Origin: Lederbergia wuyishanensis
GTDB taxonomy: Bacteria; Bacillota; Bacilli; Bacillales; Bacillaceae_C
Direction: 5' to 3'
NCBI RefSeq assembly: GCF_022900255.1
Contig: NZ_JALIRM010000013.1
Coordinates: forward strand, 62,001-126,000
Length of the DNA stretch: 64,000 nucleotides
The notes under the pieces are model-generated. The model worked only from the letters and a program-made list of their open reading frames with translations, was not told where the DNA came from and made no database searches. Shown one piece after another: positions 26,834 through 36,240 of this stretch. A program made the position numbers and the translations under genes. Numbering within the stretch: position 1 is the stretch's first letter; every line of letters begins with the position of its first letter.

Positions 26834-26866
26834 GTCCGTTTCGGGTTTTTACACTCTGAAACGGAC
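26834..26866 (+). terminator. Terminator after the aldo/keto reductase
   Basis: Arms GTCCGTTTC (26834-26842) and GAAACGGAC (26858-26866), followed by TCTTTTTT. Confidence 0.88.
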
Positions 26867-26922
26867 TCTTTTTTAAGTGCTCGCGTTTTATGTTAGTGGC
26901 ATCACTTTTTGCTTTACATATT

Positions 26923-27154
26923 CTAATATAGGATTTAGGTTCTCTATTAGTAGTTTCGGCAATTCTATTAGACGATTCGGACACTCTATTAGATGTTTCG
27001 CGATTCTATTAGACGATTGGGCACTCTATTAGATCTTTCGTGATTCTATTAGACGATTGGGATACTCTATTAGATGTTTTGCGATTCTATTAGACGGGCC
27101 ATGCTTTCTATTAGATGATTTGTCCTGCCTATTAGACGATTTCAATTCAATTAG
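26923..27154. repeat. Tandem array of about twelve 20-21 bp units containing CTATTAGA
   Basis: CTATTAG recurs at 26944, 26965, 26986, 27006, 27026, 27046, 27067, 27087, 27108 and 27129, with degenerate edge copies at 26923 and 27148. Steps are 19-21 bp. Two unit types alternate in the middle, one followed by ACGATTGGG and one by ATGTTTCGC, so the higher-order period is about 41 bp. There are no unique spacers, so it is not a CRISPR array. The period equals two turns of B-DNA. It fills the 370-bp gap between two convergent genes, and no ORF is seen. Function unknown. Confidence 0.9.
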
Positions 27155-27240
27155 TTTCGCTTGGCTTCTTCACAATTCACTTTGAGGTATTAAATCTTCC
27201 CCAGCTCAACATTCAGTCATACTAGTCGCAATCCCAAACA

Positions 27241-28455
27241 CTATCGTAACTGTACTTCTCCCATCACAGTGTTCAAAGCTTGCTCCAAGTCTGCAATAAT
27301 ATCCTCAGCGTCCTCTAATCCAGTCGATAAGCGAATTAATCCATCGGAAATATTAAATTTTATACGCTCTTCAGCTGGTATAGAAAAGTGAGTCATCGAT
27401 GCGGGGTGTTGTACGAGAGTTTCCGGATCGCCCAAGCTGAATGAGATCATTGCTAGTTGCAGGGCATTAATGAAATTTTTAGCAGACTCAAAGCCACCCT
27501 TTACTTCGAATGATACGATTCCTCCCATGCCCGACATTTGTCGTTTTGCCGTTTGGTACTGTGGATGAGTCTTCAATCCCGGGTAATATACATTTTCTAT
27601 GGCAGGATGCTGTGCTAAATAGTTGGCCACTGCTTCTCCGTTAAAACAGTGTTGCCTTACCCTAAGGCCAAGTGTTTTTAATCCACGCAAAATCATAAAG
27701 GCATCCCAAGCGTTCATATTTTGACCAAGGTCTCCCATGATGTTTTTGCGCATGAATTCGATGTGCTCGCGTTTACCTACGATAAAACCAGCAATGACAT
27801 CTCCATGTCCATTCAAGTATTTCGTAGCACTATGAACAACTACATCCGCTCCTAATTCGAGCGGTCTCTGTAAATAAGGAGTCATAAATGTATTATCGAC
27901 GATTACGATTAGTCCGTATGCATGTGCGAGATCAGAAAGTGCCTTAATATCTAATACGGTCAAACAAGGGTTGGAAGGAGTTTCTATATACAATACTTTT
28001 GTATTTGGGCGGATAGCATCCTCTACCACTTGCAAATTAGTACAGTCGACAAAGTCGGTAGCAATGCCGTAACGCGGTGCCAATGAAGATAGAAATTTGT
28101 AACTGCCTCCATAGACGTCACGTGTACATACGACATGGTCACCTTGCTGTAAAAAGGCAAGCAAGGAACTAGATATAGCAGCCATTCCGCTACTGACTCC
28201 TAAAGCAGCCTCAGCACTTTCCAACGAAGCAATTTTTGCCTCCAGTACCTCTTGCGTCGGATTTCCGTACCGACCGTAATACGTACCTTCCCTCTCCCCT
28301 GCGACACATGATGCAGCTGCTTCAACATTCGGGAAAGCATAAGCCACAGCTGGAACTATAGAGGAAGCGACTGCTCCGGTTTTTGAACAAGGTCTCTGGG
28401 CGTTATGGATGATGGCTGTATCGATTTTCCATTTATTTTTAGTTGTTTGATCCAC
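27241..28455 (-). CDS. PLP-dependent Cys/Met metabolism enzyme (cystathionine gamma-lyase/synthase or methionine gamma-lyase)
   Basis: A 404-residue fold-type I PLP enzyme of the trans-sulfuration family. YYGRYGNPT (phosphate-binding Tyr and Arg from the partner subunit), SSGMAAISS, DNTF with the ring-binding Asp, and HSATKYLNGH with the Schiff-base Lys212 are all present. FSLGDPETLVQHPASMTH is the usual C-terminal motif. The frame extends to 28503, but AAGGGGGAA lies just before GTG 28455. It is monocistronic. Sequence alone does not separate synthase, beta-lyase and gamma-lyase activity. Confidence 0.85.
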   Translation of the reverse strand: MDQTTKNKWKIDTAIIHNAQRPCSKTGAVASSIVPAVAYAFPNVEAAASCVAGEREGTYYGRYGNPTQEVLEAKIASLESAEAALGVSSGMAAISSSLLAFLQQGDHVVCTRDVYGGSYKFLSSLAPRYGIATDFVDCTNLQVVEDAIRPNTKVLYIETPSNPCLTVLDIKALSDLAHAYGLIVIVDNTFMTPYLQRPLELGADVVVHSATKYLNGHGDVIAGFIVGKREHIEFMRKNIMGDLGQNMNAWDAFMILRGLKTLGLRVRQHCFNGEAVANYLAQHPAIENVYYPGLKTHPQYQTAKRQMSGMGGIVSFEVKGGFESAKNFINALQLAMISFSLGDPETLVQHPASMTHFSIPAEERIKFNISDGLIRLSTGLEDAEDIIADLEQALNTVMGEVQLR

Positions 28456-28491
28456 GATGGTTCTTCCCCCTTCATAATGACTACAAATCGA

Positions 28492-28530
28492 AAGGAGCCT
28501 CATATTTTGATAAAATCATCGAGACTCCTT
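28492..28530 (-). terminator. Terminator after the lipoprotein gene
   Basis: On the minus strand AAGGAGTCTC (28530-28521) pairs with GAGGCTCCTT (28501-28492) with one G-U pair, followed by a short T-rich tail. It separates the lipoprotein from the PLP-enzyme gene. Confidence 0.65.
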
Positions 28531-28547
28531 CCTTCCATTAAAAAATG

Positions 28548-29081
28548 TTATTTTAATTTCTCTTCAAGTAGTTTATAAACGTCTTCATAATTTGGATGCC
28601 CTTCAGCAAGGAAGAAATAGTAATGATCGATGACCAATACAGGAATTTCTCCTTTTTCTCCTGCATACTCAGCAGTACCCATGCCAGTTTTTCTTGCATG
28701 CTCTAAATTTTCATCTGCTGGGTCTAACTCATACATTTGGAGCGTGAACATATCTTCACCATTAATTTCAATCTGAGCAGCCATTTTTGCATTAAAAAAG
28801 GAATAGTCAGAAGGTGTTAATTCTCCAACTTCATAGCCATTTTCTTTTAGCAAATCATGAACTTTTATAAAGTATTCATTGTTTGCTGCTTCAGGATTAA
28901 TTAGTTCATCTGGCCACTCTTCTTCCGATGCTTGTCCTTCATCCGCTCCTTGATCTTCCCCTGCAACTTGTTCTTCATTTGCTTTGCCATCTGCTTTTTC
29001 ATTATTCGCTTTATCACCGCCACACGCTGCTAAGGCAGTTGACAACATAAGAGTCAACACTAGTAGTAATAATTTTTTCAT
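28548..29081 (-). CDS. Hypothetical lipoprotein
   Basis: A 177-residue exported protein with a lipoprotein signal peptide ending LSTALAACGG, so Cys20 should be lipidated. An acidic Asp/Glu/Gln-rich linker (about residues 25-60) leads to a small globular domain with GYEVGELTPSDYSFFNAKMA and LVIDHYYFFLAEGHPNYEDV. I do not recognise the domain. It lies 54 bp after an ABC exporter gene in the same direction and may share its transcript. Confidence 0.8.
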   Translation of the reverse strand: MKKLLLLVLTLMLSTALAACGGDKANNEKADGKANEEQVAGEDQGADEGQASEEEWPDELINPEAANNEYFIKVHDLLKENGYEVGELTPSDYSFFNAKMAAQIEINGEDMFTLQMYELDPADENLEHARKTGMGTAEYAGEKGEIPVLVIDHYYFFLAEGHPNYEDVYKLLEEKLK

Positions 29082-29135
29082 CTTCTTTTCCCCCTTGAAA
29101 TATATAAAAATATTAATAATTATCGCTTTTTCTTT

Positions 29136-30890
29136 TTACAATATAGCTAACTTAGAATCTTTTTCTTGTTGGATTTCAGCTAGTCTCCTGTATAAAGGAT
29201 TATTCGCAAATAGTTCTTCATGATTGCCAATACCATTCACTTTTCCTGAATCAATGACGATAATTTGATCTGCATGTTTAACTGCATTTAAGTCATGCGC
29301 CACCATGATTGTTGTACGTCCAACCATAATATCTTTCAATGAATTCTCAACTTCGTTTTCTGAACGAGCATCCAAGCTAGCTGTTGCTTCGTCTAGAATT
29401 AGATATCTTGTATCTTTGATAAAAGCACGGGCAATTGCAATTCGTTGACGTTGTCCTCCTGAAAGTTGAGAACCAAATTCGCCGACTTCTGTATCAAGCC
29501 CTTCAGGGAATTCATCAATAAATTCAAGCGCATCTGCCATCTCAGCTGCAATCCTGACTTCTTCATCACTCACATCACGCTCAATGCCATATGTGATGTT
29601 GTCTCGTATCGTTCCTGATAAAAGTGGGCTTGATTGCGATACATACGATATTGATTTACGCCATTCGTCGAGATGTATTTCATCTACAGGCTGGTTACCC
29701 ATTAATATTCGACCCACATTCGGATCATAGAATCGTTCAAGCAAGTTAAGGATGGTTGATTTTCCTCCTCCACTTGGACCAACAATCGCTGTAAATTTCC
29801 CTTCAGGAATGGTTAAGTTGATATTTGATAAAATGTTTTTATCTTCATAGCTAAAAGAAACATTTTCAAACCTTACATCACCGCCGGCTTTTTTCTGTAC
29901 TTCTTCCATCGATACTTGTTTCTTCATTTCTTCGCTATTTGTATCCAAAATAGAAGAAATTTTTTCCGATGCACCTTTTGCCTGTTTTAACATTTGCCAA
30001 AAGAGGCCATATTTCAAGACACTATTATGGATAAATGCTACATACATAAAGAAAGAAATAACCTGACTCACTTTCATTTCGCCCTTGCTTACCAAGTAGG
30101 CTCCGTAAAGCAGCACCGTCCCTTGGATGATCGCCTGTACACTTTGCATGAGCGGTTCCGCAAATAAATCTACGTATGCCCGCTTTTTCTCCGCTTTATA
30201 TTGTTCTCTTAAGATGTAGTTTGCATCATCTATTTCCTTTTGTTCTTTACCAAATGATTTAATTAAACGTACTCTCGGAAGTCTTTCGGCAAAGAATGCA
30301 GTGATCCCAGCAAACTGTTCTTGCACACCATGCTGCGTTTTTTGCGTAAAATGTCCGACAACAGCTGTGACAATCAATATATACGGTATAACTGGAAGTA
30401 GAGCTAGTGTTAGTTTCACGTTCATGTTGTACATGATGACGAAAGAACCAATCATTCCATACGATGAGACTACAAGCATTTTAAAATAATCAATCACTTG
30501 GTCAATAAAAGATGTATCTTGTGTGACCCTACTGATCAATTGTTGTGATGGCTGTTTCTTATACTGGCGCATCGGCATACGAATCAACTTATCCCAGAGT
30601 GTTCTTTGAATATTTCGTTTCGTCACCGGACCGGTAATTGATACAAAAAAGGCAGAAACAGCAGCTAATGAAATAGCAACACTACTCAAAAGAATATACT
30701 TCTTTACTATCTCACTATTAAAAATTTTCCCTTCCATGATTTGTTGCATAACAAGCGGTAATCCCAGGGATAAAGTGGTCGACAAGATGGCCGCTACAAA
30801 ACCGGCAATATATAAATGCCATGGCAATTTTGATTTAAAGATGAGTTTAAAAAATTCTCTCCAAGAATGTTGATTTTTTGCTTCTTGCAT
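29136..30890 (-). CDS. ABC exporter, fused membrane and ATPase domains (second of a tandem pair)
   Basis: A 584-residue half-transporter with six membrane helices and an ATPase: Walker A GPSGGGKST, signature LSGGQRQR, Walker B YLILDEATASLD, H-loop MVAHDLN. All ATP-site residues are intact. The N-terminus (EFFKLIFKSKLPWHLYI) closely matches that of the upstream gene (AYFKLMFKAKLPWGWLI), so the pair arose by duplication. They are 36 bp apart, consistent with a heterodimer having two working sites, or two homodimers. Strong AAAGGAGG site. Substrate unknown. Confidence 0.88.
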   Translation of the reverse strand: MQEAKNQHSWREFFKLIFKSKLPWHLYIAGFVAAILSTTLSLGLPLVMQQIMEGKIFNSEIVKKYILLSSVAISLAAVSAFFVSITGPVTKRNIQRTLWDKLIRMPMRQYKKQPSQQLISRVTQDTSFIDQVIDYFKMLVVSSYGMIGSFVIMYNMNVKLTLALLPVIPYILIVTAVVGHFTQKTQHGVQEQFAGITAFFAERLPRVRLIKSFGKEQKEIDDANYILREQYKAEKKRAYVDLFAEPLMQSVQAIIQGTVLLYGAYLVSKGEMKVSQVISFFMYVAFIHNSVLKYGLFWQMLKQAKGASEKISSILDTNSEEMKKQVSMEEVQKKAGGDVRFENVSFSYEDKNILSNINLTIPEGKFTAIVGPSGGGKSTILNLLERFYDPNVGRILMGNQPVDEIHLDEWRKSISYVSQSSPLLSGTIRDNITYGIERDVSDEEVRIAAEMADALEFIDEFPEGLDTEVGEFGSQLSGGQRQRIAIARAFIKDTRYLILDEATASLDARSENEVENSLKDIMVGRTTIMVAHDLNAVKHADQIIVIDSGKVNGIGNHEELFANNPLYRRLAEIQQEKDSKLAIL

Positions 30891-30926
30891 CTCTTTTACC
30901 TCCTTTCAAAGTTGTATGGCATTGTC

Positions 30927-32687
30927 TTATCCGGCTTGTGAATCCATGTGAAGTTGAACAAACAGTTTATAAAGTTCATTCGTTTCCATAAGCTGTTCGT
31001 GAGTCCCAATACCATCCACTTTTCCAGAGTCGAGTAAAATAATTTGATCTGCATCGCGAATTGTTGATAGGTCATGAGCAATCATAATTGTTGTATGGCT
31101 TTCCATTAATTTTTTCATTGCCTCTTGTACTGACTTTTCTGATTGGCTATCGAGGCTTGCTGTCGCCTCATCGAATAGAAGAATCGGTGCATCTCTTAAG
31201 ATTGCTCGAGCAATAGCTATCCGTTGACGTTGTCCGCCTGATAGATTAGCCCCACCTTCACCTACATCTGTTTCATAACCATTTGGAAATTCTCTTATAA
31301 ACTGAAGGGCATTCGCTGCTTCTGCGGCACGATTGATTTCAAGCTCACTTACTTCACGGTTAACACCATAGACTATATTTTCACGGATAGTACCAGAAAT
31401 AAGTGGACTGTCTTGCGCTACATAACTGAAAAGATTACGCCAATCCCTTAGGTTAATTTCACTAATCAATTTGTCATCGCCAATCGTGATGGTGCCCGAA
31501 TTAGGCTTATAAAATTGTTGGAGTAGAGAAAAAATGGTTGATTTTCCGCTTCCACTCGGTCCGACAATCGCTGTAACTTTTCCTTTTCGTATCGTAAAAT
31601 CAAGGTCTGAAAGGATTTCATTATTATCAACATAACTAAAAGAAACTTTGTTAAATGTAATATCTTCGTCTAGGCTAGATATGTTAAATTTTCTTTCAAT
31701 ATCTTCTAATGGACTATCAATCAAATCTGCTATACGAGATGTAGCCCCTTGGCTTCGTTTCATTTCCATATATGCATAAATAAATATCATTAATGTTGGC
31801 CATAGCATTCCAACATACATAAAGAAGCCAATCCATTGTGATAGGGTAATTGCACCAGACTTTACCAGATAAACACCAAAAGCAATGACTAAGATTTCTT
31901 GGGTGATGCTCAAAATCCCACTGATTGGGTTTTCTACCCAGTTTACAATTGCTCTTTTAAAACTCGCTTTATAATAACTTTGAAGATATTCTTTCCCACG
32001 CTGTTCTTCTTTTGTCTCGGTGACGAATGTTTTGATAAGAGGTACACTCATTAATAATTCCGAAAGAAATTGTGTTAATTGGGATAGACGGTTAAAGGCC
32101 AGCTTATTAGCACGATAATTCCATTTTCCATAATAAATATTAAATAAGAGATAAATAGGAACATAAATGAATACAGATAATCCTAATCGCCAATCATAAT
32201 TAAACAAAATGGCTATTGTTGCAATCGTATAATAAACACTGGCGATCAAGGTTGGCACCCATGATCCGAGTACTTGACTGATAGTAGCAGCGTCATTTGT
32301 AACTCTACTAATCATTTCTGTCGGCTTCACTCGATCATATAAAGAAAGTGGTGACAGCATGAGTCTTTCCCAAATCAAACTACGATAACTAACATCAATT
32401 TTATACATTAATAACTTATTAAAATAACGAACAATCCCATCAACGAGGATTCCTACCACAAGTACCGTTATTGCTCCATATATGACTTCTTTTCTTAGAA
32501 CTCCTTCATATATTTTTTGGACATATTGAGGGAATATTAAAGTCACTGTTGAAGAAGCAAGAAACGCGAGAATGACAAAAATCAGCCAACCCCATGGTAA
32601 TTTCGCTTTGAACATTAATTTGAAGTAAGCTTTCCAAATCCCTTTTTCATTGTGCTTTTTTAGAATGGGCATATCCTTTTCCAACAT
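30927..32687 (-). CDS. ABC exporter, fused membrane and ATPase domains (first of a tandem pair)
   Basis: A 586-residue half-transporter paralogous to the next gene. Walker A GPSGSGKST, signature LSGGQRQR, Walker B ILLFDEATASLD and H-loop MIAHDLS are complete. There is no C39 peptidase domain at the N-terminus, so it is not a leader-cleaving bacteriocin exporter. It starts at ATG 32687 behind GAGGGGTG, 101 bp after tldE in the same direction. It may form a multidrug or lipid exporter with its neighbour; a peptide substrate is possible given the TldD/E genes upstream. Confidence 0.88.
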   Translation of the reverse strand: MLEKDMPILKKHNEKGIWKAYFKLMFKAKLPWGWLIFVILAFLASSTVTLIFPQYVQKIYEGVLRKEVIYGAITVLVVGILVDGIVRYFNKLLMYKIDVSYRSLIWERLMLSPLSLYDRVKPTEMISRVTNDAATISQVLGSWVPTLIASVYYTIATIAILFNYDWRLGLSVFIYVPIYLLFNIYYGKWNYRANKLAFNRLSQLTQFLSELLMSVPLIKTFVTETKEEQRGKEYLQSYYKASFKRAIVNWVENPISGILSITQEILVIAFGVYLVKSGAITLSQWIGFFMYVGMLWPTLMIFIYAYMEMKRSQGATSRIADLIDSPLEDIERKFNISSLDEDITFNKVSFSYVDNNEILSDLDFTIRKGKVTAIVGPSGSGKSTIFSLLQQFYKPNSGTITIGDDKLISEINLRDWRNLFSYVAQDSPLISGTIRENIVYGVNREVSELEINRAAEAANALQFIREFPNGYETDVGEGGANLSGGQRQRIAIARAILRDAPILLFDEATASLDSQSEKSVQEAMKKLMESHTTIMIAHDLSTIRDADQIILLDSGKVDGIGTHEQLMETNELYKLFVQLHMDSQAG

Positions 32688-32788
32688 CGTTCACCCCTCT
32701 CCCTCTACTAATTAAATTTTCCGAAAAATCATTTCGTATAATAGAGTGACGTGCATGTACAGTAACAAAAATGCACGCCCTCCAATTT

Positions 32789-34141
32789 TTATACATTTTT
32801 ATTGCCAGAAACCAACAATGGTTTTACTTTAATAGAAGGAGATGTAACAGAACCTAAAATGCGTAAATCATTTCCAACTTCTTCTATGTTGTGAATGAGA
32901 TCAAAGAAGTTCCCTGAGACTGTAATTTGATCAACAGGGCGAACCACTTTTCCATATTCGATTAAAAATCCAATTGCAGCTAAGGAAAAGTCACCAGCGA
33001 CTGTATTGATGCCTGCGTTTGCTCCTTGTAACTCTACAATCAAGATTCCTTTATCTATCGTTGAAATCATCTCATCCAATGAACGATTCCCCGGTTGAAG
33101 GTATAAATTGTATGGTCCAACGGAGATGGTTCCACGATAACCTGATTTCATAGCGTTCCCTGTAGATTCTATTCCATCTTTTTTCGCTGTTTTTCGGTTA
33201 TGCATGAAGGTCATTAATTGGCCATTTTTTATGATTGCTTTGCACTTCGTTGCAAATCCTTCCGAATCGAAAGTAATATATCCAGGAACATCTTGCATCA
33301 ACGGATCATCGATTAAAGTGAAATTTTCTCCTGCCACTTGTTCACCAAGTTTTCCAGCAAATTTCGAATAGCCTTTTTGTACATTTTCTGCAGTTAGTAA
33401 CCCAAGGAAGGAACCAATCAGTTCAGTTGCAGTACTATCACGGAAAATGATTGGATATTTTCCCGTTTCAATTGAATCGGCTCCTAATTTCGACACTGCT
33501 TCATCTACTGCTTTCCTGGCGATTTTTTTAAAATTAAGTTTAGAGAACTCTGTTAAGGTGTAGTCAGATTCTCCACCAGTAGCTGTCGATTGACCATCAT
33601 TGGCAACAAGATAAAGTCCACCACTAACGTAAGCTGTTTTTTCATGACAATGAAGTCCTTTTGAGTTAGCAATGAATATTTCGCTTATATTTTTAGTCAG
33701 ATAGCAATATTGAACTAGTTGAACTCGATCATCTAAATCATACGCTGTTTGTTCCATTTCAAAGGCAGCTTCGATTAACTTATCTGCCTCCACCTGTTCG
33801 AGTTCTTCTGAAAAAGGTCTGTTAGGAGGGTATTCTTCAGAGCCTTCATATAAATCTTCTCCTTCTTCGATTTCAAGAACCTTCGCATTACTTAATGCTT
33901 CTTCAAGTATTAGTGAAATCGAGTCAAGATCAATTTTTTCAGCATAGGAATATCCCATTTGACCATTGAACAAGCCTCGGAATGAAACACCGCCTGTTTC
34001 GGCGATATTGTATTCATCAATTTCTTGTTTATGGACGTTGACAGAAAGAGATTTATTGGAAGAATAATAGATTTCCATTTCAGTAAAACCTGATTCCTTA
34101 CCTGCTCGAAACAATTCATTTTGAAATTCAAGGATATCCAT
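32789..34141 (-). CDS. tldE: TldE/PmbA-type subunit of the TldD/TldE metalloprotease
   Basis: A 450-residue member of the TldD/PmbA family lacking the HExxxH zinc motif, as normal for the inactive TldE partner. The N-terminal domain has EIYYSSNKSLSVNVHKQEID and the C-terminal one AGINTVAGDFSLAAIGFLIEYG and ITVSGNFFDLIHNIEEVGND. In other bacteria TldD/TldE cut unfolded peptides and mature or degrade microcins and antitoxins. The gene starts 3 bp after the tldD stop. A short hairpin (GTGCAT/ATGCAC) follows the stop, but its T-tract is poor. Confidence 0.9.
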   Translation of the reverse strand: MDILEFQNELFRAGKESGFTEMEIYYSSNKSLSVNVHKQEIDEYNIAETGGVSFRGLFNGQMGYSYAEKIDLDSISLILEEALSNAKVLEIEEGEDLYEGSEEYPPNRPFSEELEQVEADKLIEAAFEMEQTAYDLDDRVQLVQYCYLTKNISEIFIANSKGLHCHEKTAYVSGGLYLVANDGQSTATGGESDYTLTEFSKLNFKKIARKAVDEAVSKLGADSIETGKYPIIFRDSTATELIGSFLGLLTAENVQKGYSKFAGKLGEQVAGENFTLIDDPLMQDVPGYITFDSEGFATKCKAIIKNGQLMTFMHNRKTAKKDGIESTGNAMKSGYRGTISVGPYNLYLQPGNRSLDEMISTIDKGILIVELQGANAGINTVAGDFSLAAIGFLIEYGKVVRPVDQITVSGNFFDLIHNIEEVGNDLRILGSVTSPSIKVKPLLVSGNKNV

Positions 34142-34144
34142 GGC

Positions 34145-35533
34145 TTAATTTCCCCCTCTTCCACCGACGGTCAATTCAGATACACGAATCATTGGTTGAC
34201 CTACTGTCACAGGGATATTTCCGCTACTGGCTCCACATATGCCAAGGCCAAGTTCTAGATTATTCCCAACCATGTCGATTTTCTTTAATGTGTCAATTCC
34301 TTTTCCAATGAGAGCTGCTCCTTTGATTGGTTCGGCAATCTTGCCGTCGCGAATCATATACCCTTCACTGATTGAAAAATTATAATCACTCGTTGCTGGA
34401 TTGACCGAGCCACCATCCAAATGTTTCGCATAAATGCCTAGTTCCGTATTTGCAATAATATCTTCTGGCTTAGAGTCACCAGGTGCAATATACGTATTAT
34501 TCATTCGAGAAGTAGGCGCATAAAGATAAGATTGTCGTCTTCCTGAACCAGTAGTAGCCATATTCATTTTTCGGCTGCCTAGCTTATCAATGAGATAACC
34601 CTTTAAAACCCCATTTTCAATCAATAGATTTTTCTGGGTTGGCATCCCCTCATCATCGAAATTGACCGAACCCCAAGTATTTGGGATTGTCCCATCGTCA
34701 TAAGCTGTTACCAATGGAGAAGCAACAGACTCTCCTAATTTATCTGCAAAAATCGACGCTCCTCTTGATACAGCATGAGACTCTAGCCCATGGCCACAAG
34801 CTTCATGGAAGATAACTCCTCCAAATGCATTATCAATAACGACTGGGAAATTTCCTGAAGGAGCATGATCTGCAAAAAGAATAGTTTTGGCACTACGAGC
34901 AACATCTTTGGCGTATGCTTCAATGTCAAGATTTTGCATATACTCTAACCCACCGAAATATCCTGGTCCCATAAAAGCAGATTCTTTTTCATTACCGGAC
35001 TCGGCCATTGCCGAAATTCCAAGACGGCTATACACTCTGCGATCTTCCATGAATAAACCTTCTGAATTGGCTATTAAAATATCTTGAATATTATCTAAGT
35101 AAAAAATGCTCGTTTGCGCAATAACAGGATCATATCCTTTAGCCGCCTCATGCGCTCGTCTCATCCATTCTACTTTTCTATTTTTTTCAATTGTGTTTGG
35201 CAATACAATTATTTCGTGTTTATTGTCAATGACGCTTTTTCGTAAATCAATTGAAAGCCCTAATGGATTGCTGCGGATTGACTGTGCAGCAGAACGTGCT
35301 ACCTTGATTAAGTTATCTTCACTAGCATCATTCGTATAGGCATATACCGAGTATTCACCCTTTAAAATGCGAATTCCCACTCCAAAGTCGCGGCCCGAAA
35401 TAGCCTTTTCGACTACTCCTCCTAGCATAGTAAGAGAAGAATTTTTCTTATCTTCTACGAATATTTCAGCAAAATCTCCGCCTGTTTCCAATGCAGCATA
35501 TATAACCTTCTCTGCGATTGATTGTTGCAGCAT
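34145..35533 (-). CDS. tldD: TldD zinc metalloprotease subunit
   Basis: A 462-residue catalytic subunit. The motif is H243-E-A-C-G-H247 in GGVIFHEACGHGLES, and the C-terminal Cys that provides the third zinc ligand is in GLGICGASSGN. The heterodimer forms a closed chamber that admits only flexible peptides. It follows a thioredoxin gene by 21 bp and precedes tldE by 3 bp. No small precursor-peptide gene with a ribosome site was seen in the short gaps here, so the substrate is unknown. Confidence 0.92.
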   Translation of the reverse strand: MLQQSIAEKVIYAALETGGDFAEIFVEDKKNSSLTMLGGVVEKAISGRDFGVGIRILKGEYSVYAYTNDASEDNLIKVARSAAQSIRSNPLGLSIDLRKSVIDNKHEIIVLPNTIEKNRKVEWMRRAHEAAKGYDPVIAQTSIFYLDNIQDILIANSEGLFMEDRRVYSRLGISAMAESGNEKESAFMGPGYFGGLEYMQNLDIEAYAKDVARSAKTILFADHAPSGNFPVVIDNAFGGVIFHEACGHGLESHAVSRGASIFADKLGESVASPLVTAYDDGTIPNTWGSVNFDDEGMPTQKNLLIENGVLKGYLIDKLGSRKMNMATTGSGRRQSYLYAPTSRMNNTYIAPGDSKPEDIIANTELGIYAKHLDGGSVNPATSDYNFSISEGYMIRDGKIAEPIKGAALIGKGIDTLKKIDMVGNNLELGLGICGASSGNIPVTVGQPMIRVSELTVGGRGGN

Positions 35534-35554
35534 GTTGTCACTCCTTCCAAACCT

Positions 35555-35896
35555 TTATAAGACATCACTTAAAAACTTCATTAGTTCCTCTTCATATAAA
35601 GCACCAATGAACGTTTTCAAGACTTCACCATTTTGAAATAACATTAAGGTTGGAAAACCCATGACATCATATTTTTTTACAATCCAGCTTTGATCTTCAA
35701 GTACATCCTCCATCGTAACGTGATGCTTTACAAATTTCACTTTGCCTTCAAGATTTACTGAAACCTCATCAAGAACAGGCACCATCGCTTCACATGGTCC
35801 GCAACCATCTGTATAAAAATCTACTAAAACAGGAAGCTTACATTCAAGAACTTCTTGTTGGAAATTTTCTTTCGTTACTTCTGTTACTTTAGACAT
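35555..35896 (-). CDS. Thioredoxin-like protein
   Basis: A 113-residue protein with thioredoxin fold landmarks: LPVLVDFYTDGCGPCEAM with the CGPC redox motif, cis-Pro in VMGFPTLMLF and Gly in FQNGEVLKTFIG. It has no signal peptide and is cytoplasmic. It lacks the usual WC before GPC, having GC, so it is an atypical thioredoxin. It is the first gene of the operon with tldD and tldE, suggesting a link between disulfide state and peptide cleavage. Strong AAAGGAGG site. Confidence 0.88.
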   Translation of the reverse strand: MSKVTEVTKENFQQEVLECKLPVLVDFYTDGCGPCEAMVPVLDEVSVNLEGKVKFVKHHVTMEDVLEDQSWIVKKYDVMGFPTLMLFQNGEVLKTFIGALYEEELMKFLSDVL

Positions 35897-36154
35897 GCAG
35901 AAATCCTCCTTTTAATTTATATCCATCGTTTGAGGATTTTCGAATTTTATATTTTCTGAATGTTCAAACGAAGTGGTCTGTATTTATTTTATTTTCTCTC
36001 TTCCTATTAACTAGTTCAATAGACCTCGTGCATTGTGGTTGTTTTTGTACCTATTCTGTACACATTCCCGCTTATTTGATACAATTGGGCAAAAATAGCG
36101 GAAAAACTATTAACAATCAAAAGAAAAAACCTAGACTTGGCCAGATTTTGGTTT

Positions 36155-36216
36155 TTGCTTGCGTTTTTTTTATTGTGGTAAAATAGTAACAAATCGTAAT
36201 GTGGGATTCTTGTTAC
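36155..36216 (+). promoter_or_regulatory. Sigma-A-like promoter and 5'-UTR inverted repeat of the two-component operon
   Basis: TTGCTT (36155-36160) and TAAAAT (36179-36184) are 18 bp apart. Just downstream GTAACAA (36186-36192) and TTGTTAC (36210-36216) form a dyad that may be an autoregulatory site or an RNA stem. The rest of the 344-bp gap (35897-36240) holds no gene that I can support. Confidence 0.5.
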
Positions 36217-36240
36217 AGAATGAAAAGGTGATCCGATTTT

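Noticed and set aside
26923-27154. Possible CRISPR array
   Set aside because: Units are only 20-21 bp, there are no unique spacers of constant length, and no cas gene is nearby.
32755-32790. Possible precursor-peptide gene between tldE and the ABC exporter
   Set aside because: The 101-bp gap holds a small hairpin and promoter-like sequence but no ORF with a ribosome site.
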